A stretch of DNA of 64,000 nucleotides, taken from contig CALUTG010000002.1 of NCBI GenBank assembly GCA_944323615.1, forward strand, positions 23,341 to 87,340, given 5' to 3'. Numbering within the stretch: position 1 is the stretch's first letter; the number at the start of each line of letters is the position of its first letter. Origin of the DNA: Candidatus Gastranaerophilales bacterium (lineage in GTDB: Bacteria > Cyanobacteriota > Vampirovibrionia > Gastranaerophilales > Gastranaerophilaceae). The notes under the pieces were generated by a model that was not told the origin of the DNA, made no database searches, and worked only from the letters and a program-made list of their open reading frames with translations. Both the position numbers and the translations under genes were made by a program. This document shows positions 8,733 through 16,947 of this stretch, piece after piece.

Positions 8733-10092
8733 GTGATGCTATTTTTTCGATACTTTTGTTTAATTTTGCTATTTGTCTGTCCATTCCTCCGACTTTTTTA
8801 GTTAGCTGGGCAGTATCTTTGTTGTCCAAAAGTTCTAATGCACCTTCAAGCTTAGCCTCCAGAGAATTTATCTTATCCTGCTGCGCTGACATTTTTTCAT
8901 CCACCGCCACCAGGAATCTGTTAAGAGTTTCCTCCATCGGAGTCAGGTCAATTTTATTATTCTTATTGTTTATTTTAGTTTCTACTATTATTTTATCAAG
9001 TTTTGCTTCAAGTGACGAAATTCGTTTTGTTTGTTTCTCAAATACATTTCCTAAAGCTTCAACCAGTTCAATACTTTCAGAATCATCTTCCGCTTCAGCC
9101 TTTAAATCAGCCAGCATTGACTTAATCTGATCGATTTCATCAAGAGTTTCAACCCTATCTGCAATAGCATTAATCTGAACACTGGCATTATCAACCCACT
9201 CTGCCAGATATTCAAATACCTGATTGAATACCTGATTAGTTTTAGCTCCTGATATCATCATATTATTAAGAGAATTTAATTTTGAATCAATCTTATCTAT
9301 GCCCGCTTCGCGAGGGAAGTTTCTGGTTCTTTCATCCAAGTCATTAATAACAAGTTTAAAGTCTTGCAAGTTATCCTGTAATGTTTTATAAGATTCATCA
9401 GATGCAAGTATAAGCTTATTTGTTCTGGTGCTTATACTTACTATATCTTCCGCAATTCCTTCAATATCTTTTTTAACAGGAATTTCTGATTTAATAGATT
9501 CCACTAATTTGTAAATATCATTTGTAGATGTAATTAAATCTGAGAATTCATTGCCATGATCATTCTCTTTCATTTCATTCAGGACAAGCCTTAAGTTAGC
9601 AATATCTGACTCTAAATCCTGAAGACTGTAAATATAATCGATATCACCATTAGAAGAAATAATTGAATTGATTTTGTCATTAATATGTTCAATATCATCT
9701 TTTAATGAATCAATTTTATTATCAACAACTACAACATTGTCGCTTATTTCATCAATTACATCCACAGAAGTTACGATATGACTCAGTATAGTAATTAACT
9801 CGGAATGTTTTTCCTGAATAAAATCAAGAATCTCTTCTTGTTCCGCTACAAATGAAATTTGATTAAACACATTCAGGAATTGAGTTATAATATCAGACTT
9901 AAACTCTTTAAGCTCTGCATCCAGCCTGCTCTCAATATTCTGAGAATCTAACTTTTGAGAAAACTCTTCTATTGATTTCAGAACCGAATGCTTGACAAGA
10001 GTATTCATTTCTGTTACATCCGGCAAGCTATTGCAGCATAAGTCACTGATATCCTGAATATATCCGAATTCTTCCTGAATCAAATCTTCCAA
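8716..10092 (-). CDS. Coiled-coil protein, function unknown; N-terminus lies further upstream and is frameshifted
   Basis: The frame from the first standard start codon (TTG at 10092) encodes 458 residues of acidic, low-aromatic coiled-coil sequence with no signal peptide, membrane segment or known domain. The same frame stays open for about 135 codons upstream of that TTG, to a stop just inside the preceding gene. That extension reads as the same kind of coiled coil (for instance SADRKDIEDKLALFDKKF). The TTG has no SD, so the real protein very likely starts near 10496 and is about 593 residues long; see the separate entry for 10093-10496. It follows a 1,514-residue coiled-coil gene in the same operon. 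Function unknown. Confidence 0.75.
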   Translation of the reverse strand: MEDLIQEEFGYIQDISDLCCNSLPDVTEMNTLVKHSVLKSIEEFSQKLDSQNIESRLDAELKEFKSDIITQFLNVFNQISFVAEQEEILDFIQEKHSELITILSHIVTSVDVIDEISDNVVVVDNKIDSLKDDIEHINDKINSIISSNGDIDYIYSLQDLESDIANLRLVLNEMKENDHGNEFSDLITSTNDIYKLVESIKSEIPVKKDIEGIAEDIVSISTRTNKLILASDESYKTLQDNLQDFKLVINDLDERTRNFPREAGIDKIDSKLNSLNNMMISGAKTNQVFNQVFEYLAEWVDNASVQINAIADRVETLDEIDQIKSMLADLKAEAEDDSESIELVEALGNVFEKQTKRISSLEAKLDKIIVETKINNKNNKIDLTPMEETLNRFLVAVDEKMSAQQDKINSLEAKLEGALELLDNKDTAQLTKKVGGMDRQIAKLNKSIEKIASHVVEK

Positions 10093-10496
10093 GCTCGCAA
10101 TTTGTTTATTTATTGAAGCTTGGAATGCTTCATCAAAAGATTTATTAGAAATCTGAGATCTCAGATTTTCAAAGCTTTCCTGAAGCTTGTCAATCTGTCT
10201 TCCATTTGCTTCGCATGAAGATTTGATGGTTTCGGCAAGTTCACTGATTTTATTATTAACGCCCGATTTTACATCCTCGAAGCGTGAAATAATATCATTA
10301 ACCGAATTATTTATTTCATTAAATGAATCATTGTACTTATTAGAAATAAGCTTAATTTCTTCGTACTTGTCTACAACTGTATCAATAAACTTTTTATCAA
10401 ACAGCGCAAGTTTATCCTCAATATCTTTTCTGTCAGCTGAAATCAGCTCGCCAATATCAGCAATATTCCTGCTAATAAAATCTTCTATTCTGTCAT
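10093..10496 (-). pseudogene. Upstream coding extension of the 8716-10092 gene, separated from its ATG by a one-base frameshift
   Basis: An ATG at 10496 abuts the stop of the giant coiled-coil gene and has GAGG five bases upstream, an ideal start. It reads ATG ACA GAA TAG and stops. One extra T at the TAG (GAA TTA GAA GAT) would run straight into the open frame that continues through 10092 to 8716. The codons between are clearly coding: continuous coiled-coil sequence with no stops. Either this gene carries a one-base deletion, or the deletion is a sequencing or assembly error. A non-standard start (ATT, ATA or CTG) in the lower frame is the less likely alternative. Confidence 0.7.
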
Positions 10497-13400
10497 TTAA
10501 GCCTCAACAGAAGAATTAATCAAGAGTTCAACCGCAACTCTGTAGTCAGACATTGCTGATGTAAATAGGTTTGCATCCAGAAGCTTATTCAAGTTTGTAA
10601 TAAGCTTCTCAACGGAATCCGTAAGTTCAATTTTTAGATTATCAAGCTTACCAAGCATTACAGAGGTATCTGTTTTAATATCAAAGAATGATTTTAAATC
10701 CTCAATATTATTGTAGATATGACTGCTTACAATATCTTCTATCTGATTTGTTAACTTAACTGTCTCATCAGCCTGAGATTTTTTGAGAAGCTCAAATTGA
10801 TCAATTAATTCTCCGATAATAACATCCGTCTCTTTTTCAACATTTTGAGAAAGAGAGTCAAGCTCTTTTTGCAAAAATTCAATAATTAAATCTTTGCAGG
10901 CAACAACATTTTGTTTTTCAGCTTCAATCTGTTCATACAGATTATTAACATAAGAATCAATTGACTGGAGTTCTCCTGCTGAAATGTCAGCACTGGTGGA
11001 AATCAAATTATCCACTTTCTCTGCAAGCGAGTCGCTAAGTTCAAGAATAAGAGCTTTGTTATTATCTACAAGAGAGGTTAATGCAGATAATTCTGTTTTA
11101 GCAGCTTTAGCTGCAGAAATTTGTTCATTCGCACGGTTCTCAACAGATTTAACTGCACTGAGGATATTTTGGGACTGCAACAACACTCCTTCATGCTGTT
11201 CACGTGACTGATTTCCTAAACTTTCAAGCAATGTATTATTATTGGCAGACATTTGAGTTAACACGGAAATATCCGCACTTGAAGCCTTAACCGCGTCAAA
11301 CTGCTGCTGCAAGTTTTCTTTTACTTCTATAACTCCGCTTTCTATCTTATTTGCAAGAGATTCATTCTCTTCTGCGAGTTCCTTTATTTCTTTCTCGACA
11401 GCAGTAAAGCCTGTTACAATTGTTGTGTTAACGGTGTCAGACTTAATATTCACATCATTTTTGATTTCGTTTAAGTCAGCCTCAAATTTAGCAGCTTTTT
11501 TACCCAACTCCATTGATGAATCTGATAAATTCTGATTTAGCGCTTCAAAGCCTTCTGTAACATTATATGAAACGGTGTTAATACCGTTATCTAAATCTGT
11601 TTTTATATCCTCTAAGCTATTAGCCAGATTGTCATTAGCTTGAGAAGCCTTATTAAATGAGGTATTAATAATATTTTTAACTTCTGAAATCAGATTTGAA
11701 AATACACCCGTAGCTGATTTTGTATTTAAATCAGCTTCATTTTTAGCCTCATTAATGGAATTAATAATAGTTGCAACACCCGAACTATTCGCTTCCGCTA
11801 ACGATTTTAAGCTCTCATCAAGTGATTGTTTATTTGAATCTGCTTTTTCGCTAATATTAACCAGTTTTGAACTCAAATCATCATACTTAACCGCAGCTTC
11901 CTGTGCTTGAATATCAAGAACGGAGTCTATATATTTTGTTATATCGTCAAGCTGAGCCTTTAAATCCTGCGTGAGAAGCTGATTATTAGCTTCAATATTT
12001 TTAGCAAATTCATTTAACTTAGCCTTTAGGGAACAATAATCCGCAGCCGTTAATTTAATATTTTCATCAATTACACCCTTTAGAGTCTCTGCAATCTCTT
12101 CAATCTGTTTCATATTCTCTTCAGATTGCTCTTCCCATACAGATTTCATTGCAGTATTGATATCGGAAATTCTTTCTTTTAAATAATCCGACTGAGAAAC
12201 AGCCTTTGCTTGCAAAGTATCAAAAGCTTCTTCAATTTTAGCCTTGTATCCTTCAAGTTTTTCTGATACAGTAACTTGCATTCTGTCCGAAATTGAAGAG
12301 AATTCTTCTTCAATTTTTTCAGAGAGTGCTCTGTCAGACTTATCAAAAAGTATTGTAATCTGTGAAACAAGAGATTCAAAATTGCTTTCAATGATTGAAA
12401 GCTGTCTTGTCATATCTCCGTCAACATTTTCGTCAACTTTGTCAAGAACACTTTTTAACCCCGCAAAATCTTCAAGAATCACATCTACTTTTTGAGACAA
12501 AGTTTCTGCATATTTATCATTTAAGGTATTCATAAGAGATTTTAATGAAACAAAATTTTCAAGAATTTTTGCAAGAATACCTGTCATTGCAGAGGAATTA
12601 TCTTCTGATAAATGAGAGATTTGGGTCTTTAGCTCTTCCACAAGATCTATTATTTCCTGCGTATTTTTACCGTAAAGATTTTCAAAAGAGAACTTAAGTT
12701 CACTTAGTTTATCCGCATTTTCACAGGTAAATTCCTGTTTGTAATCAGTAATTTTATCCAGAAGCGAATTTTTCAGCAATGTGAACTTCGAATCAAAATC
12801 TTCTTTCAAAGAACTTGCCGCATCTAATATTCCTTCAATTTTATTGTCAGAAGAAACACTATTAACAGATATAATCTCTTTAATTTCTTTATAAGCATCC
12901 TGTATTTCAAGTAATTTTGAATAAGAATACTTAATTTCACTCTTCAGGTCTTCCGAATTTTCCGAGATAGCACGCTTAACTAAATCTAACTCGGCAGAAG
13001 ATTCCTCCTGTATAGTTTTTAAATTATTCTCAACTTGAATTCTTATTACATCAACAACATCTCTGACATTTTCTATATAACTTAGATTGTTTTCTTTTAC
13101 AATATTAGAAATTCCAGACAGTTTAGCATCAAAATCTTCCGATGATGCCGGTTTTGCTTCACTTACATAAGATAAGACATCCACAATTGAAGAAGATATA
13201 TTTTCCAATACCGGTTTTAGGGCACTTAAAGATAATGCTTGCGCCTTTTTCAACTCATCTTCCACATTATCTAATTTGCTTATTAAAAGCTCATACTTAC
13301 CATATAAATCGTTTGTAAATTTTTCAGACAAATCACTGTTTGTGCTTTCAAGAGTATTAGAAATTTCTTGTTTTGAAGCGTATAAATCTACCCTTAAGTC

Positions 13401-15041
13401 TTTTACTGTATTTACAAAATCAAGCGCCAAAACATTTTCTACAGCAGTTTTTAAATCTGAAAATTCACGTTTGAGATTACCTGTTTCAACAACAGAAGAA
13501 TCCATTTTATAATCAAGGACTCCGGTTAAATTCTTTATGTTTTCAATTTGTTCCACAAGCTGAGCAGAAGAATTGGAAACGGTTCTTTCCTGAGTTTCAA
13601 GAGAAGTTCTTAACCCGTTTTCAAACAGTGTAAGCCTGTCTGTTATATTTGAAAATATAGCATTATTTGCAGAAACGCTGTTTTCATCAAGCTGCGCCAC
13701 AATCGTTTTTAAATCAGAAATATTTTCAAATACGGACCCGAAGTTTTTCTCACACAATACAGCAATAGAGGATTGTGTCTCATTCAATTTTGAACTTAAT
13801 GTATCAGCGCATGTTGAAATTGAATTTAAAACTCTCGTAATATTAACTTCATTTAAACTGGAAACCTTCTCTGTGCTTTCATCTATATGGTTTTTAATAT
13901 TTAGTTCAGTTTTTCCTATGTTTGAAATTAGATTCTGAAAACTTATATTAATATCCAAAGCTTTTATTGCATCAGATATCTTTTGAATCTCATCCGTTGT
14001 AAACTTAAGGTTCTTATCAAGAAGCAGCGTTCCGTCTACAATATTTTTTAACACCCCTTCAAGCGAAGACTTAAACTCTTCAAATTTTTCATCCGTACTT
14101 ATAGCAGAGACTTCTGCCTGGAGTTTCTCTAAGGAAGAAAGTATTTCTTTTACATTCTGATCACTTTCATCAGCTAAGGTAGACTTTAAACTTGCAATAA
14201 TATTAACGGAAGCATCAATTTTATCAGCAAGATTGTCAATACGGATATACTTATCTCCCAGCTCATTAACCGAAGCCGTAAGTTCCCTTGTTTGAGCTGT
14301 TAAATCAAATAGTTTCTCATTTTGCGAGCTAACATCCGCCTGAGTAGCAAGATTTTTCAGAGCATCTTCAACATGAACAGTCTTTTGATCCAGCATTTGC
14401 AGGGCAGACAAAACTGTATTTGATGACATTTCAATATTAGACAAAACATCTGAAAACTTATCCAGATAATCCGTTTTATCCATAGAAGTTATAGTCTTGA
14501 TAATTGTTTTAAAATTATCATTCAAACTTACAACAATAGAATCAAAGCCGTTATTTAATCTTTCCAAGTCATTTTTAAGAAGTGAAATATTTTTAATAAT
14601 ATCTTTTTTCTGACTGTCATCAGATCTTAAAGCATCAAGTCTTAAAGTAATATCGGTAAGCGATTCTTTCTGAGAAACAACTTCCCTTGAAAAAACAGAA
14701 AGATTTGTTGCAACAATATCAAATAACTCTTTGACCTCAGAAGATTTGAGCATTTCCGAGCTGTTTTTTAAAAGGTTTGCAAACAGTGATTCAATTGCAC
14801 CAAACTTAGAGAGAAGCAAACTATGGCGTTCATCAAGATTCTGTTTTAATTCAGACAAGAAAATCTTTATTAAGTCTATATCTTCTTCTGTATTAATTTT
14901 TTCTAATTTTTCATTAATACCTGTCAGCAACTTATCAACATCAGACGTATTAAGAATACCCTGTGCTCTTATTGAATTTAATAAAGTCTTAACTGTATCA
15001 AAGTTCTCTTTTATTTCTGAAAAGTTATCAAGATCTGCCAT
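10497..15041 (-). CDS. Giant coiled-coil protein (about 1,514 residues), function unknown
   Basis: One continuous acidic protein made almost wholly of amphipathic helix: leucine, isoleucine and valine recur at heptad positions among Glu, Lys, Asp, Ser and Asn, with almost no Pro, Trp or Cys. There is no signal peptide, membrane segment, ATPase head or hinge, so it is not an SMC protein; a long cytoplasmic rod or filament is the simplest reading. Frequent 'EKIEEE', 'LDENI' and 'ANSELxxA'-like stretches give no exact internal repeat by eye. I prefer the ATG at 15041; an in-frame ATG at 15059 has AGG directly against it with no spacing. A strong promoter lies at 15083-15111. The similar gene at 8716-10496 follows at once. 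Confidence 0.85.
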   Translation of the reverse strand: MADLDNFSEIKENFDTVKTLLNSIRAQGILNTSDVDKLLTGINEKLEKINTEEDIDLIKIFLSELKQNLDERHSLLLSKFGAIESLFANLLKNSSEMLKSSEVKELFDIVATNLSVFSREVVSQKESLTDITLRLDALRSDDSQKKDIIKNISLLKNDLERLNNGFDSIVVSLNDNFKTIIKTITSMDKTDYLDKFSDVLSNIEMSSNTVLSALQMLDQKTVHVEDALKNLATQADVSSQNEKLFDLTAQTRELTASVNELGDKYIRIDNLADKIDASVNIIASLKSTLADESDQNVKEILSSLEKLQAEVSAISTDEKFEEFKSSLEGVLKNIVDGTLLLDKNLKFTTDEIQKISDAIKALDINISFQNLISNIGKTELNIKNHIDESTEKVSSLNEVNITRVLNSISTCADTLSSKLNETQSSIAVLCEKNFGSVFENISDLKTIVAQLDENSVSANNAIFSNITDRLTLFENGLRTSLETQERTVSNSSAQLVEQIENIKNLTGVLDYKMDSSVVETGNLKREFSDLKTAVENVLALDFVNTVKDLRVDLYASKQEISNTLESTNSDLSEKFTNDLYGKYELLISKLDNVEDELKKAQALSLSALKPVLENISSSIVDVLSYVSEAKPASSEDFDAKLSGISNIVKENNLSYIENVRDVVDVIRIQVENNLKTIQEESSAELDLVKRAISENSEDLKSEIKYSYSKLLEIQDAYKEIKEIISVNSVSSDNKIEGILDAASSLKEDFDSKFTLLKNSLLDKITDYKQEFTCENADKLSELKFSFENLYGKNTQEIIDLVEELKTQISHLSEDNSSAMTGILAKILENFVSLKSLMNTLNDKYAETLSQKVDVILEDFAGLKSVLDKVDENVDGDMTRQLSIIESNFESLVSQITILFDKSDRALSEKIEEEFSSISDRMQVTVSEKLEGYKAKIEEAFDTLQAKAVSQSDYLKERISDINTAMKSVWEEQSEENMKQIEEIAETLKGVIDENIKLTAADYCSLKAKLNEFAKNIEANNQLLTQDLKAQLDDITKYIDSVLDIQAQEAAVKYDDLSSKLVNISEKADSNKQSLDESLKSLAEANSSGVATIINSINEAKNEADLNTKSATGVFSNLISEVKNIINTSFNKASQANDNLANSLEDIKTDLDNGINTVSYNVTEGFEALNQNLSDSSMELGKKAAKFEADLNEIKNDVNIKSDTVNTTIVTGFTAVEKEIKELAEENESLANKIESGVIEVKENLQQQFDAVKASSADISVLTQMSANNNTLLESLGNQSREQHEGVLLQSQNILSAVKSVENRANEQISAAKAAKTELSALTSLVDNNKALILELSDSLAEKVDNLISTSADISAGELQSIDSYVNNLYEQIEAEKQNVVACKDLIIEFLQKELDSLSQNVEKETDVIIGELIDQFELLKKSQADETVKLTNQIEDIVSSHIYNNIEDLKSFFDIKTDTSVMLGKLDNLKIELTDSVEKLITNLNKLLDANLFTSAMSDYRVAVELLINSSVEA

Positions 15042-15082
15042 ATAACTACTATCCCACATCCTAAATTATTACATTTACACTT

Positions 15083-15111
15083 ATTATATACTAATATAAA
15101 AATAGTGACAA
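15083..15111 (-). promoter_or_regulatory. Promoter of the giant coiled-coil operon
   Basis: TTGTCA (15106-15111), a 17-base spacer and a perfect TATAAT (15083-15088) on the minus strand. The -35 box overlaps that of the divergent spmA promoter. Confidence 0.65.
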
Positions 15112-15133
15112 ATAATAATTTTTTTCTTAAAAT
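15105..15133 (+). promoter_or_regulatory. Promoter of spmA-spmB, divergent and overlapping
   Basis: GTGACA (15105-15110), a 17-base spacer and TAAAAT (15128-15133), ending eight bases before the spmA ATG. The -35 boxes of the two divergent promoters share the bases 15106-15110, so polymerase probably cannot bind both at once. Confidence 0.5.
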
Positions 15134-15141
15134 TAATTTTA

Positions 15142-15726
15142 ATGAATTATCTGTTTTTTATTCTAATAAGTGTATCAATCATTGCAGCCATAGTAAACGG
15201 AACGCTTCCGGAGCTTGTAAATTCAATGCTTGATGCCTGCAATACGGCAGTTAGGATAGCGTTGTCTTTAATAGGAATAATGGCGTTTTGGCTCGGGATA
15301 ATGAGGATTGCAGAAAAATCGGGTCTGGTAAAAATAATCTCAAAAATAATTTACCCCTTGGCAAAACCTTTGTTTAAAGATGTAAAAAAAGACTCTCCGG
15401 CTCTTGGAGATATAACAATGAGTCTTACGGCTAATGCACTCGGGCTAACAAACGCGGCAACTCCGATCGGGCTAAAAGTTATGAAAGAACTTCAGGAAGA
15501 AAATTCTAAGAAAGATACCGCAAGTGATCCTATGTGCATGTTTCTCGGAATGAATACCGCGGGATTCCAAATAATACCTGCAACAGTTATTGCTATTCTC
15601 TCAGGCTTAGGCGCTGAAAATCCAGCTGATATAATTCTTCCGACACTTATCGTAACAACTATTGCCTTTATTGCTTCAATTGTTATAACCATTATTTTAA
15701 GAAAAATCTGGAGGGAAAAAGTATGA
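15142..15726 (+). CDS. spmA: Nucleoside-recognition (Gate) membrane protein SpmA-like
   Basis: A 194-residue integral membrane protein of the nucleoside recognition/Gate domain family. Signatures: 'CNTAVRIALSLIGIMAFWLGIMRIAEKSGL', 'DSPALGDITMSLTANALGLTNAATPIGLKVM' and 'MFLGMNTAGFQIIPATVIAI'. In Bacillus SpmA and SpmB affect spore core dehydration, but the pair is widespread in non-sporulating bacteria and is thought to transport or export a small solute. There is no SD; the ATG is eight bases after a -10 box, suggesting a leaderless or nearly leaderless mRNA. It overlaps spmB by four bases (ATGA), so the two are made as a pair. Confidence 0.9.
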   Translation: MNYLFFILISVSIIAAIVNGTLPELVNSMLDACNTAVRIALSLIGIMAFWLGIMRIAEKSGLVKIISKIIYPLAKPLFKDVKKDSPALGDITMSLTANALGLTNAATPIGLKVMKELQEENSKKDTASDPMCMFLGMNTAGFQIIPATVIAILSGLGAENPADIILPTLIVTTIAFIASIVITIILRKIWREKV

Positions 15727-16241
15727 TTATACTGCCTCTGATGATTTTAATAATACTTGCTTTCGGAATATTTAAAAAAGTCCCTGTCTACGAAGAATTT
15801 GTCGAAGGTGCAAAAGACGGTTTTACGGTATCTATAAAAATTATACCTTACCTTGTTGCATTGATTGCTGCAATATCAATGTTTAAAGCTTCCGGCGCAA
15901 TGGAATGGGTTACAAGCCTTTTAGGAGTTATACTAAATAAATTTTCAATCCCTGCGGATATTTTACCAATAATGATTACCCGGCCACTTTCAGGTTCTGC
16001 TGCTCTCGGATTATTCTCAGAATTGGCAGCTTCTCATGGTGCAGATTCTTTTGTAACAAAAATGGCAGCCATAATGATAGGAAGTTCTGAAACAACTTTC
16101 TACGTTCTTACCGTATATTTTGGCTCAATAGGAATAAAAAAATTCCGATATGCTCTGCTTACCGGAATTCTGTCGGATATTATAAGTATTGTACTAGCAA
16201 TTTGGGCTGCACATCTGTTCTTTCCTGCCAGCACTGGGTAG
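15723..16241 (+). CDS. spmB: Nucleoside-recognition (Gate) membrane protein SpmB-like
   Basis: A 172-residue membrane partner of SpmA. The family core is visible: 'VYEEFVEGAKDGFTVSIKIIPYLVALIAAISMF', 'PADILPIMITRPLSGSAALGLF', 'MIGSSETTFYVLTVYFGSIGIKK' and 'ALLTGILSDIISIVLAIWAA'. A good SD (GGAGG) lies at the end of spmA. Its last 62 bases are overlapped antisense by the zinc-ribbon gene on the other strand. Nothing in the surroundings suggests sporulation, so a membrane transport role is more likely. Confidence 0.9.
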   Translation: MIILPLMILIILAFGIFKKVPVYEEFVEGAKDGFTVSIKIIPYLVALIAAISMFKASGAMEWVTSLLGVILNKFSIPADILPIMITRPLSGSAALGLFSELAASHGADSFVTKMAAIMIGSSETTFYVLTVYFGSIGIKKFRYALLTGILSDIISIVLAIWAAHLFFPASTG

Positions 16242-16554
16242 AAAATGATAAATTTTCGTTTTCAATAACTCTTTTATGTAAAACTGCAAAATTAATATCT
16301 ATAAAGTTAATCTTAGCTAATTTTTCCAGCTTAAATTCCCCGGATCCGCAGTTTGTACAATAGTGGTTCAGAGGTTCAATTTTATCTCCGCGCTGAACCG
16401 TGTGTAACTTTACTCCGCAGCATGCACATCTTGTAATATACCATTCATTCTTTATAAACTTACCGCAGTCCGGGCAGTAAGCTTGTTCCACATCAGGTAA
16501 AACTCTTTCATGCTGGCACTTTTTATTAAATTTAAATAAATCGATTAAAAACAT
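16180..16554 (-). CDS. Small zinc-ribbon protein, function unknown
   Basis: A 124-residue protein with three Cys-x2-Cys knuckles: CPDCG (about residues 27-31), CACCG (43-47) and CTNCG (67-71), plus a Cys/His pair near residue 13. Two zinc ribbons are likely. No catalytic domain is visible. An SD (GAGGAAACGGA) precedes the ATG. The last 20 or so codons run antisense to the end of spmB (16180-16241), so the two transcripts overlap tail to tail. Its role could be RNA, DNA or protein binding; the sequence does not decide. Confidence 0.72.
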   Translation of the reverse strand: MFLIDLFKFNKKCQHERVLPDVEQAYCPDCGKFIKNEWYITRCACCGVKLHTVQRGDKIEPLNHYCTNCGSGEFKLEKLAKINFIDINFAVLHKRVIENENLSFSTQCWQERTDVQPKLLVQYL

Positions 16555-16610
16555 TCCGTTTCCTCATCTGCTATTTATTTATTAACTTTGTAAATATAGA
16601 AATCAACGAT

Positions 16611-16626
16611 TGTAAAGAATTGTTAA
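16611..16626 (+). promoter_or_regulatory. Degenerate HLR1-like direct repeat
   Basis: TGTAAA (16611-16616) and TGTTAA (16621-16626) repeat with a 10-base period. Read on the other strand, one half matches the HLR1 half-site and the other has one mismatch. A further single TGTAAA is at 16589-16594. Confidence 0.3.
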
Positions 16627-16682
16627 GAAATCACCTTATAGGAAGCAATTATTTAAACAAATATAACTTTATATATATAAGG

Positions 16683-16770
16683 TATTTATAAATCGCTATA
16701 CACATATATCTATTATTTATACTACACTTCACACATTTAAGTTTTTAGAGTCATTTTGACTCTTTTTTTT
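16683..16770 (+). ncRNA. Candidate small RNA ending at an intrinsic terminator
   Basis: A terminator at 16747-16770 lies more than 500 bases after the nearest plus-strand gene (spmB, whose 3' end is overlapped antisense). A TATATA-type -10 near 16671 could start an RNA of about 88 bases that ends there. The -35 is weak and the transcribed region is AT-rich, so this is a candidate only. The terminator might instead end spmAB read-through. Confidence 0.25.
16747..16770 (+). terminator. Intrinsic terminator
   Basis: AGAGTCA (16747-16753), a three-base loop, TGACTCT (16757-16763), then an unbroken T run to 16770. A perfect seven-pair stem. Confidence 0.8.
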
Positions 16771-16801
16771 GTAATAAATGTTAATATTGACAGGCTTTTA
16801 C

Positions 16802-16830
16802 TTGCAATTAAAAAAAATAATAAGTATACT
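16802..16830 (+). promoter_or_regulatory. Promoter of the 16948 gene
   Basis: TTGCAA (16802-16807), a 17-base spacer and TATACT (16825-16830). Transcription would start near 16837, giving a leader of about 110 bases that contains two TTGTAACAA palindromes. Confidence 0.55.
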
Positions 16831-16849
16831 ATATACACTTAATCTTTTT

Positions 16850-16879
16850 TTGTAACAATGTTGCCGATATTTGTAACAA
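16850..16879. promoter_or_regulatory. Pair of TTGTAACAA palindromes, possible operator
   Basis: TTGTAACAA occurs at 16850-16858 and again at 16871-16879, exactly 21 bases (two helical turns) apart and just downstream of the predicted start of transcription. A repressor dimer pair bound on one face of the helix would fit. Confidence 0.35.
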
Positions 16880-16947
16880 AATAGCAAATCTAAGAAATTA
16901 AAATACTTTATAAATTTGTGTACATATTAGGTAAAGGGTTTGTGTAG

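Larger units (their letters stand above)
16555..16947. other. Intergenic region of 393 bases with promoters, direct repeats and a terminator but no gene
   Basis: No open frame of coding character. From left to right it holds a degenerate HLR1-like repeat (16611-16628), an AT-rich stretch that may start a short transcript, an intrinsic terminator (16747-16770), the promoter of the next gene (16802-16830) and two TTGTAACAA palindromes (16850-16858 and 16871-16879). Confidence 0.6.

Noticed and set aside
10984..11211. Plus-strand open frames inside the giant coiled-coil gene (also near 12244, 13276 and 14731)
   Set aside because: They are shadows of a repetitive Glu/Lys/Ser-rich gene on the other strand: Ser-rich, without ribosome binding sites, and unrelated to each other.
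8716..15059. Programmed -1 frameshift joining the two coiled-coil genes into one protein
   Set aside because: The shared window is only a few bases (GAGGCTTAA) and contains no slippery heptamer, whereas the ATG after the stop has a good SD. A separate gene with a lost base explains the data better.
15142..16241. SpmA/SpmB as evidence of sporulation
   Set aside because: No other spore gene is present, the envelope genes are Gram-negative, and the pair is common in non-sporulating bacteria.
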